DNA of 64,000 bases from Tubulanus polymorphus (taxonomy: Eukaryota > Nemertea > Palaeonemertea > Tubulaniformes > Tubulanidae): assembly GCF_964204645.1 (NCBI RefSeq), contig NC_134028.1:18142153-18206152 (forward strand), in the 5' to 3' direction. The stretch's first letter is position 1; every line of letters begins with the position of its first letter. Positions 14,101-26,100 of the stretch are shown here, one piece after another. The position numbers and the translations under genes are program-made. The notes under the pieces were generated by a model. That model was given only the letters and a program-made list of their open reading frames with translations. It searched no databases and was not told the DNA's origin.

Positions 14101-17100
14101 ATGGAACTCAGACGTAGAGTTGAGACTGAAGAAGATATAAGATTCAGATATTATATATATTTGCTATAATACACTTACCTGAAGAAATAAATACACATAG
14201 CATGATATAATGTAACACAAATATTAACGATTTATTTCTACGACTATCAGCGATGAAAACATTGATTAGAACCACAAAACAGTTAATTGAAGTACAAAAA
14301 CAGATGGCGCCACAATACGGGCACGAACAAATTAGCAGGACTGACTAAGAAGCACGTGCTCCTGCCTACTACATCTGCATGGTATTAACCTATACGTGTA
14401 CATTTTAGTTCTTAGCTCTCGGGGAACAAGCGAACCAAAGCATACCATTTTTACAGTTAATGAATTAACGAAAGATCCGATTAATGGGGTTAAATACGCT
14501 GCAAAAATAGATCCGGCTACTTAGTATTAAAGATTATCTCACATTATATTGGGTTGAATGGTGATAGAAGTTGATCACAATTATATTAAAAAGATTTTGA
14601 ATAATATTTTATCAATACAATGTAATTTGTTCAGATAAATTTATTTTACAAGGTGAATTAATATGCGGATGACTACATCACTTGGTGTGAATGGGCACCT
14701 TGAACCAAGGGTCGGTACCGTAGCGGTCTTGAATTCCTTTTTTGTGCTGGGAAAGTCAGTGGGAGTCTTTAAATTTGAAAGTTTGGCAGACAATGGCCTT
14801 TAATTATTACAGTTAGACCGAAATTATTGCGTTTGGTGTGCGTTTATTCATAGCCATATCAGCCATATCAGTTTAGCCATATCAGTGTACCTACGTTTAT
14901 GATGTTTTGACGGATATAAGTCCTGTCAACTGACTGTTTAGTAACACATTTTCCGTGCCAAACTTGTATTCTAAATCTATATTGTATGAATAGAAATACT
15001 AATTTTAAAATATTTTCTAAAATTGATTTTTGGTGCACCAGTGCTTATTTTGGTAAATAAAATGTGCGTATGAATATGTTGTCTGGAATGCGGCGGACCC
15101 AAAGTAAACGACCAACACGGTGTAGTAATATGAACTCGAATGTCTAGCGGCTTTATTCAGAGGACTGTATATATGCCGACATGATTATATGGTCGGTTAA
15201 CAGTTTACAGTTGATTGAGAATAGATTGTGATATGACTGGATGCCAACTTGATGCCAACTAGATCCGCGATTGGCCGATGTAGCAGCTACGCATAATTCT
15301 TCTAACTGGGAACGATTCTAGTGGTATATTTCAAATTGCATCCCTCTATCGCTTACTGATATTTTAACTTCAACAAATCATCTTATCTCTGCATTTCATA
15401 AGGCTGTGGTTAAACCTCTTGGCCCATGGGCAATTATTATTTTGGATGAAATAAACTTTCATCTTACTTCTGCATTTCATAAGGCTGTGGTTAAACCTCT
15501 TGGCCCATGGGCAATTTTTTTTTGAATGAAATAAACTCTATAATAGATTTTCATTTATGTTGTTATCGGTCCAATTATTGTTAAAAAGTCTTTGAAAGTG
15601 ATAGACTTTGGTCATATAACCGGCCATATTTTACTCTTAAGTTTAAGGTAAAACAAGTCGATCTGACGTATTTGTTCCTGCCTACCACTGTCTGAGGCGT
15701 CAAGTCTCACCGTAGTGCCCAGGGCAATTGTTAAAGCAAACAGATTTGCATAATTTAAAGAGTAGTAGAATGAACAATGTAATATGTTTTCATTGATATT
15801 ATAAAAAACTGTACCTCAAGAGCACAGGACCTTTGGTCCTCCATTATGAACTACACCAACAGTAACTTAGAAGTGACCGCGTTTCATCAACTGAAAACTT
15901 CCGTTTAACAGTCGTAGGAAATTATGGAATAATAGCTCTCTTGGAATGCGGTGTTATTGTTAACTTCGGTCTTAAAGAGATCTCAAATTCATGTCTCACT
16001 ACAGAACATAATACTATCCATACAATTATATTTGGATTTATTTTCTCGGATTTATCATTGTCATTATCTATCTTAAACTATGAATCAGTTGAGAATCACA
16101 ATATCCATGATAAGACCTGATGACTAAAAATCCTACAATGTATGAATGAATCTTAAATGTTTATTAAGGACTCTTGAGAGTCCATTATGCTGGCGTGTCT
16201 CTTACTTAACTCCTTGTTTACACGATTATGTCATTTGGGTAGCTTAAACTTATTAATTAAGTTCAAAAACTTAAATGCAGTTATAAAATCTTGGTTCCTT
16301 TTATTTTGGTTATAATACGAGGCCTAGAAATGTATTTTGGGCACTGCTGATAGACCCGCACTCATTCATGCGCATAGGCAGCTAGCGTCTTTCAGTTGAG
16401 CAAACCGGTTCATCGTACACAAACTGCGCTTTTTGCCCAATTCAAGAGTTATGAGCTTGGTAAAGTTAGTAATTCTCATCGAATTTACATCAAATAAACT
16501 TTGAATGAAAAATAATAAGGATCTTCCACAGTTGGTTTCCATAGACTGGCTGTCCAATATCAATAGTAGATAAAACCCACAATAAAAAGAAAAAACTATA
16601 TTGTAGCTAACGTTTCAACTCAATTCTATGAGCCATTTTCAAAAACTGATTGAATCAGTTTTTGAAAAATGGCTCATAGAATTGAGTTGAAATGTTAAGC
16701 TACAATATTGTTTTTTCTTTTTATTGTGGGTTTTATCTACTATCTTCCACAATGTTGAAAATCCCATTTGATGAATGGCGCAGTTTTCGAGTTATAAACA
16801 GTTGGACTACAGCCAACTTGAAAACTAAATCGTACAGGCATAGCTACAGCTGAAGATTCTAACAATTCTTAAGTAAATATGGTTTATCGTCATTCATTTT
16901 TATAGATTTTTGCATTAGCAATCCTTTTTTGAGCCATATTATGTGTATTTATTTTGTTAGCAGCACAGTTATGAGAAAAGCGTGCCTCAATTCGTCAAAG
17001 TACGAGCGCGTCGGCACTATAGCTTTATATACACGCCACGTTCATGTATGTCCCAGTATTAGATAACGCGCGGCTCGGAGCGGGTCGTGCGCGCAGTACA

Positions 17101-20100
17101 ATCTACAGACACACAGTCAGTCAATAAACTAACTTTCCATCAGTAAAGGCATGGTTAATTTTTACTGCCCTGAAATTTGAAAGGCTTATAGGAGCATCTG
17201 ATTTGTTTTATAACTGTGTCCGTATGATTAATGAACTGATGAGTAAACTCGTGTTGTACCTGGTCACGAATCCGTTTTTCTCTTAGTTTTAGTTGCTCAT
17301 GTCATCTTCTCTCAGGATATATGAAAATTATGAACGTTTCTAAGTCTTAAAAATTCCCATCAATCTTTCGATGTTATTCAAGAAAGTTCTAATAAGAGAC
17401 AGTTTCATTAAAAGTTCACACTGACCAACCAACATTGAGTCCATTTTAAGAATTTTTTTTCTTGTTTTAAAATTAGAAATATTTTTGGGTGGTTGCTACC
17501 ACCCTTTTTCAGTCTAAAATGACTCATCAAAATGACTAGAGTGACTCATCTGAGACTGAAGAAGGGTTGTAGAAACCACCCAAAAGACTTCTAATGTTTG
17601 AATAAACTTTTTAGATTTGTTCATACATTGTAGGATTTTTACTTATCTTTCACCATTATGATCTGTTGCTCATATGTATACTCATCTCACTCATAATTTA
17701 TTTTACCGTAATTAGGGTTTTCTGTTATTTCACAGAAAACCCTATTGATATCCATGTGATTATTATTATTATTATTTTCTTCCACACTATTTTTACCAAA
17801 AGAACATAGGCTTTGTTACCTTACCGCTGTTTCATATACAATCCATATAATATCGTTCAGCTCACTGAGATCTACAAATAGCCCGCGTGTTTTTTCACGA
17901 ATCATCGTTACAAAAGCGCTGTCGGGCCGTAAACATCGAAAATTTAGCCCCATTCAATGGGGTGACATGTTTTTCGAGTCGTCATCCCGAAATCAACCCG
18001 CAGGCCGACTGTCACTTCGATTATCAATTCAAGTATAAATGAACTAATTTATTGCCGCAGACTTCACATTCAGTCGCGGTCTTCAAACAGTGATTTTAAC
18101 AATAGCCCATTTTCCTCATCAAATCATACCACCGATACACTGGAAATTTACTACTTTAGATTTTAAAAGCACTGTCGAGCCGTAAACATCGACGAATCGA
18201 CGTGTGTTACTACATCGTCGTTCCGGGGATCAGCTGCGAGTTTCTCGTCATCATGAACCTACGTGAAGTGAGCCTGTTATTCCAGCCTCGTATTCAGATA
18301 TAGTGTGTACGCACTGTACAGCTGCCTGTAGATACTGGTTGACATGAAATGTATAACTTAGCATGACGGAGCGATGATAACTAACGTTAACGTTAGTATA
18401 TAGCATCGGATACTGATACTCAAATTTCTCTGAAACAAAAACTCCAGGTTTCGTAAAAACTGAGTATATTACTGAGTAGGCTCGATTGTTCAAGTAGATA
18501 TATAAAGTAAATGTCTGTGCATCGATTTGTTCAGGTATTATTTCAACTCACGATTGCATCATTCCGCGACAATTCAATATTTTGGTTTTGTCGCCCGCGA
18601 CAATTCATTATTTTGGTTTTATCGCCCGCGACAATTCAATATTTTGGTTTTATCGCCCGCGATAATTCATTATTTTGGTTTTATTGCCCGCGACAATTCA
18701 ATATTTCGTTTTTATCGCCCAAGACAATTCATTATTTTGGTTTTATCGCCCGCGACAATTCATTAGTTTGGTTTTGTCGCCCGCGACAATTCATTAGTTT
18801 GGTTTTGTCGCCCGCGACAATTCAATATTTTGGTTTTGTCGCCCGCGAAAATTCAATATTTTGGTTTTATCGCCCGCGACAATTCATTACTTAGGTTTTA
18901 TCGCCACCGACAATTCATTATTTTGGTTTTGTTGCCCGCGACAATTCATTATTTTGGTTTTATATTTTGTTTTTGTCGCCCGTGACAATTTTCTTTTTTG
19001 ATTTTGTCGCCTGAGACAATTCATTATTTTGGTTTTATCGCCCGCGACAATTCATTATTACGGTTTTATCGCCCGCGACAATTCATTATTTTGGTTTTGT
19101 CACCCGCGACAATTAACCATTTTGGTTTTGTCGCCCGCGACAATTAACCATTTTGGTTTTGTCGCCCGCGACAATTCATTATTTTGGTTTTGTCGCCAGC
19201 GACAATTCATTATTTTGGTTTTATCGCCCGCGACAATTCAATATTTTGTTTTTATCGCCCGCGACAATTCATTATTTTGGTTTTGTCGCCCGAGACCATT
19301 CATTATTTTGGTTTTATCGCCCGCGTCAATTTATTATTTTGGTTTTGTCGCCCACGACAATTCATTATTTTGATTTTGTCGCCCGCGACGATTCAATATC
19401 TTGTTTTTGTCGCCCGAGACAATTCATTATTTTGGTTTTGTCGCCCGCGACAATTCATTATTTTGATTTTGTCCGCCGCGACGATTCAATATCTTGTTTT
19501 TGTCGCCCGAGACAATTAATTATTTTGGTTTTATCGCCCGCGACAATTCATTAGTTTGGTTTTACCGCCCGCGACAATTCATTATTTTGGTTTTTTGGCC
19601 CGAGACAATTCATAATTTTGGTTTAATCGCCCGCGACAATTCAATATTTTGGTTTTATCGTCCGCGATAATTCATTATTTTGGTTTTATCGCCCGCGACA
19701 ATTCATTATTTTGGTTTTATCGCCCGCGACAATTCAATATTTTGGTTTATCGCCCACGACAATTCATTATTTTGGCTTTATATTATGTTTTTATCGCCCG
19801 CGCCAATTTTTTTTGGTTTTGTCGCCCGCGACAATTCAATATTTTGTTTTTATCACCCGTGACAATTCATTATTTTGGTTTTGTCGCCCGAGACCATTCA
19901 TTATTTTGGTTTTATCGCCCGCGACAATTCATTATATTGGTTTTGTCGCCCGCGACAATTCATTTTTTTTATTTTGTCGCCCGCGACGATTCAATATTTT
20001 GTTTTTGTCGCCCGAGACGATTCATTATTTTGGTTTTATTGCCCGCGGCAATTCAATATTTTGGTTTTATCGCCCGCGACAATTCATTAGTTTGGTTTTA

Positions 20101-23100
20101 TCGCCCGCGACAATTCATTGATTTGGTTTTGTCGCCCGCGACAATTCATTAGTTTGGGTTTGTCGACCGCGAAAATTCAATATTTTGGTTTTGTCGCCTG
20201 CGACAATTGTTTTTCAGTCCACTTGGGACTTTAGTCCCAGCGGGCTATTGCGTTCGCTTTTCTTCCGTCCGTCCGTCCATAGACGGAATCCAGTTATTTT
20301 GGGAAGTTTTGAAGACGCTTCAAGGTAATGTCTTAATATTTGGTTTATACATGTATCTACCCTAGACACATCGTCAGCCCAAAAACTGGCCCTGTCAGAT
20401 TCAAGATGGCCGACTGGCAGCCATTGTTGTTTGCCAAAATCAGCACTTTTTAAACATTTTCGAAGTTTTCGTGGGAAATTTTGAAGACGCTTTGATCAAT
20501 TACCTTGATGTTTCGTTTATATTTGAATCTACCAAAGGCCCATCAGCATAAGAAAATTGGGTCGATCTGACTCAAGATGGCCGTCCTATGACCTTTTTAG
20601 TGCCCAAAAATGTCAATTTTGGCCAGAATTCTAGGTCACGTAGCTTCCTACTGGTTTGCCATTTCTCATTGCAATTGCTGATTGGTATTCTTTAGAGAGG
20701 GATGTTTTATACCTGGGACAGGTATCTTTGATCAGCCAATTATGACGCAATTGGCGGCCATCTTGGTGTCATCAGTACTCATTCGTAGGTGGGAAAAAGT
20801 TTTTCCACATTAAATTGATACCTAAGCATATTGTGTTACTATATTCAATTGGAAAGTTGTAGCCCATAACGTGTTCTATGATTTTGGTGAGTTTCAAGGT
20901 CAATGGTTTTTGTATGTGGCCATCAGGGGGCGTTGAATAATACAATAACTTAGTATTGCTATATTTGTACCAAGGCATATTTTGTTACCATGATCAATTG
21001 CAAAGTTGTAGTTCATGACATCGTCTATGATTGTGGTGAGTTTTTAAGGACATTAGTTATTCCATACAGTCACCAGGGGGCGTTGAAAATAGAATGGCTT
21101 AGTATTTCCTTATTAGATTGGTACCTAGGCATATTTTGTTACTATGATCAATTGCAAAGTTGTATTTCATGACATGTACTATGATTGGGGTGAGTTTTAA
21201 GGTCATTGGGTTTCGCATATGGTCACCAGGGGGCGTTGAATAGTAGAATAACTTAGTATTTCCATATTAAATTGGTAACGAGGCATATTTTGTTATCACA
21301 ATCGATTAAAAAATCATAGCTGCTGACATGTTCTATGATTGTGGTGGGTTTCAAGGTCATTGGTTTTTGTATATGGTCACTAGAGGGCGTTATGTATTGA
21401 AATTGTTAGATTGTTGAGCATTTGAAACCACTTCCCAAGTGAGCATGGTGTCCCTGGACCCCTAGTTTGGTTTTGTCGCCCGCGACAATTCATTATTTTG
21501 GTTTTGTCGCACGCAACAATTCAATATTTTGTTTTTGTCGTCCGCGACAATTCATTTTTTTGGTTTTATCGCCCGCGACAATTCAATATTTTGGTTTTAT
21601 CGCCCCCGACAATTCATTATTTTGGTTTTATCGCCCGCGACAATTCATTATTTTTGTTTTGTCGCCCGTGACAATTCAATATTTTGGTTTTGTCACCCGC
21701 GACAATTCATAATTTTGGTTTTGTCACCCGTGGTTTTGTCGGAACATTAAGTTTTTTGGTCGAACAGTGTGTTATGGTCGTTTTGGAAATTTACTCGGTC
21801 TGGTATATTTTGGATTACTGTATATGTCATTTGTCAGGACATTAAACAGAAGACGACTCAGGATACTACCTTGCGTGACTCCACTAGTTAGACCGTCTCA
21901 TTCCAAGATGAGGCGTTCCGTTGATTTCGGTTACAAGTTTCCGTTCAGAGATAACTGCTGAGCCATTTGGGCGACCTATCATTGATACTGTTTCCTAATA
22001 GCCTGTTTAGTAATGGCTGATGTTGAGCCTTATCAAATGCTTTGTTGAAATCCACCGTTGAACAGGATTCTAAGACTGTGCAGAAAACCCGTTATCGCTG
22101 CTTTGCAGCTATATTTCATCTTATTTTCTTGTTCTGTAAATATATATCTCCTTGCTCACTTATCAATTATGTCACTCACTAATTTGTTTGTAATGACTTT
22201 GCTCACTCAGTTTTCTCTGATTCGTTTCACTCTGCCTATAGATATTGTTGTTTCTCCATTGACTTAACTCATTCACCTGATGAAGCTATTTTGCATAAAT
22301 AGCAAAGCTTCTATTAAACTAGTTAACAGATAAATTATTATCAAAACAACAGTTTGCGCCCAGGATATTAAGATCGATGGATCTCTTTTTTTCTTTCAGG
22401 GTGAAAATTCGAAGTTTTCATTACGTCTGGAAAATAATATGTATGGCACCTTTGAAGTTCTACCCTCTGAGGGGTCACGATCAACTTCTCTGAATTTGAA
22501 AGTTTTACTTCCTGAGACTCTGGACTACGAAATTCCTAAATATCGTCAACAGATTTTAAAGGTTGGTTCAATGCTCTTATATTGCATTTGATTTGTAGAA
22601 CAACAAGTTTTCAGTAGTTTATGCAATTTTAAAGAATGCATAGTAATTCTTATTCACATTGTGGGGTAGCTACAATGACCCGAGATTCCTATCACTTTGC
22701 ACCATGTGGGTGTACAATTAAGTAAGTTTCTACCCATTACTTAAACAGCATAAAAGAAGCACACTCAGACTTGGAGAAAAGATAAATAGAGTAAAAACTT
22801 GCCAAATAAGAATTTAGCAAAAAAAAGAAGCTTTTCTATCAAGAATCAAATGACACAACGCGTTGGAATCCTTCTGGAGGCCGTTGGCTTAGATATTTAA
22901 ATTATCTATTATATCAACAAATTCATGTTCTGTGCCAAATATCTGTTCTCCTTACGTCACAAACACGATACCCGATTAACTACAAGCAAAAAGCAAATTA
23001 TCATAATTAGATTTGTATGAACTCTTTGAATAGGAAAATATCTAAATTTTACCTATCCTTGGTTTTATGCAGGGATCATAATCTTCCAATTTTTAATGGA

Positions 23101-26100
23101 AATCCGATATTTGTCAGTTCGGGTTCTGAGATCTGTGTAAATCCATTTAGATATTTGGGGGGGGGGGGTAGGTTGTGGGTCCTTCTTGTCATGGACATAG
23201 ACAACTCAATCAGACCGTGAAAGCGTCTTGGTGGATTGGTTTTTTGTCGATCGCCGGTATATTGCGCAATAGCCTACTACGGCTATAAACATTATAACAT
23301 ATAGCATTCTTAAACAACGTGATCCACGGAAAATCTATACATGCCAGTCTATATCGGAGTTGTACTGGCTGCAGTGAAATGAGAACATTGTGGATTTATG
23401 GTACTTGAAACAGACAGAAAATACACGTGTCATAGGTGGCGCAACCAACTAGCAGCTCTGTAAATGGTGGTAAACAATGAAAATGGCTGTAAAGTACACC
23501 GCAGTGTGGTGTATTGATGTAATTAGTAATTAGTTTTTATCTCTATTGAAAAATGGCAGCACCTGTCAAACAAAATGTAATGTTAGTTAGTAACGATAAA
23601 CTGCACCGCTGTGTAGACGCACTTTAGTGGTATTCCCGTTATTCAACTCACTAGGGCAGAATTTTTCAAGATTTTTCAAATTATCTCCAGCACTATAGGG
23701 TATTGATCAGACAGCACTGAAAGGGTTAAGTGATTTTATCGTTGATTTTGTGTAGTTCAATCTAAGGCACAGTGTGCATCTAGGGCACTGCACATTTACA
23801 CAATTTGATGATACTAATTCATTCCTTAAAATTTCATGATTTTATCTCCGCTATTTTTTTTACATCCGATTATGATCCCTGTTTATGGCATGAATATATG
23901 ATGACCTACATGTACAATGTTTAGTCAGAGATTCCTCATTAACTGCATTTGCTTTCCATCACAACATCCAATTTGCTACAGATGTCCTGTTGCAGGAAGA
24001 CCCTTTAGTGACAAGTTTACCTTGCCGGACTTATTAGTTCTAAGGATAGTTCTATGTTCTACTAATGAGAATTTTCCTGAAAATTAATGATAAAAGTGTG
24101 TTTGAATGTGCCAAATGATTTTTAGGGCCAGCCTTAGGCTGAGCCTATTACTATACAAATGGAGTGAATTTAAAAAATGACTAGTTTCCAGAGTAAAGGC
24201 TCTTTAACTGTGCAACTGAGCATATATTTATCATATAAATCATTCATTAAAGCATTATCCATTTTCCAAATCCTATGAAGCTGAATTTTGAAAAAGGGCC
24301 TCGTTAAAATCTATATGAGCTTTTTCACGAAAATCTGAACGCAAAGATATTTGTTTTAAAGAGCCAATCAGAAAGCAAAGACTCCTCTATGATTGGCTTA
24401 GCGGCAGATATCAGCAAGGTTCACGTGAACCCATGGTATCGTCTACCGTATTACTGCCCGGTTTTTATTTTAAGATTTAAAATTATATTTCGAGATCGTT
24501 TTCTGTGAAGTGTTTAGTTGATTTTTTTTTTATGGGGGAATATTTTCATTTGCAAAGTCTAGGAAAAATAGCTTTTTCTCAAATCGGATGGATGATTTCG
24601 ATATGCTAATTAGCCATGTGCTCAAACTGCAAGTTCAATCAAATTATGTTCTGCGAAATGGTATCCAATTAAATTTTATATTATTGAACAAATAAAACAA
24701 CAAACCCAATTCAATTTTGTTTTATTGAGCAAATTTTAGAAAATTCAATTCTATTCAACATTCAAATCAATAAGACCAAGGGAAAAGATTTATCTGAGGT
24801 ATTTTTCCTGCCTGCTCCAGTCGCTGTCTGTGCTACTTATTGTTTTGTGTAGATTATAGGTTGACTCTGGGAGTTTATTTTGACAAATATATCACGCACA
24901 GAATGCATCATTGGTTTACCTTTGTCAGCGATATGAGGTTGGCATTGAGCAAATTCATGTAAAATCGCGGTACGTTTTTTTATGTGAGCATTTGTTGCAT
25001 TGGTTCTCGGCTTAAACGACGTATAATCGATGCGATTGAAGACATGGTGAACCTCCGTCGATGTACCCCTTATGATAATAAAGTGTACTTTAAGTGCACT
25101 TTTAAAGTGCGCTTTTGAGTGTACTCAAAGTGCACTCCAAAGCGCACTGAATTGAAACAAAGTGCACTTCAATAAAAGTGCACTTAAAGTGCACTTTTCA
25201 ATAAAAGTGCACTTTTATTGGAGTGCGCTTTGTTTCAATTCAGTGCGCTTTGGAGTGCACTTTGAGTACACTCAAAAGCGCACTTTAAAAGTACATTTTA
25301 AGTACACTACAAATGGAATGAACTCTGAAAGTGCACTTTCATATTCCATCTTATCCATTTTATCTTATTCCAAGTGCACTTCCTTGCATGAAAATCCTTC
25401 CTGAAAACCTTAAAAAAGCCAGAATAGTCTCACGTTCGATTATGTACTACTTTCTCTATATTTTTCATATTTCAATTAACAGGTTTATTCCGACTCTTGA
25501 TGTTATTGAGTTTCTTCCGCATCGCTGCTCTAATTTTGCTTTGTTCAGCGGCAGGGAATTGTCTACTAACATAATCTGAAACAATACATCATAAGATTTT
25601 ATTAACAGGATGTTAAAACACTATACGATTTAGGCATCCCAATATTCTTCTTGCCCACCCTGAAGATGATAAATGGTGAAAGAAATCCTATAATGAAATC
25701 AAAGCTAGGGCCAAGTGAAATTCAGCAGCAGATTTCCAAATAGCTGATCACTGCAGGGTAAAATGAGGAGAGTCTGCTTCTACTAAAAACTCTGTGCAAC
25801 TATTTCTCAACACCCCTCTTCGCGATGCAGTGAAATACTTTTGTAAAAATTACCAGATTGAAATCCATCATGCATTTACATCATTATTGTGTAATGAATG
25901 AATTGCTTGGTCGCTGAATGAAAATGGGGCCCAATTTGTTGGGAGTTTGGCAAGGTTTACTGTCCCTGTCTTCTTTTAGGTTCACAATTTTGCATCAAAT
26001 TTTTATTGGTTTTAATCCAAGTTTTAGGCAACTGTATAAAGTTGCTCGTTTACCAAATAGTAACTTCAGACTTACTCTCAATCGCTTGAACTTTTGTTGG

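Noticed and set aside
18511-20152. Long overlapping open frames repeating [11 protein letters not shown] and IARDNS
   Set aside because: They are produced by the stop-free 31-bp tandem unit in every frame; there is no start context, domain or splice signal.
18566-20212. CRISPR array
   Set aside because: Units are contiguous 31-bp repeats with no unique spacers, and the genome is animal.
23158-23168. G11 run as a quadruplex or regulatory site
   Set aside because: A single homopolymer run; could equally be a sequencing artefact.
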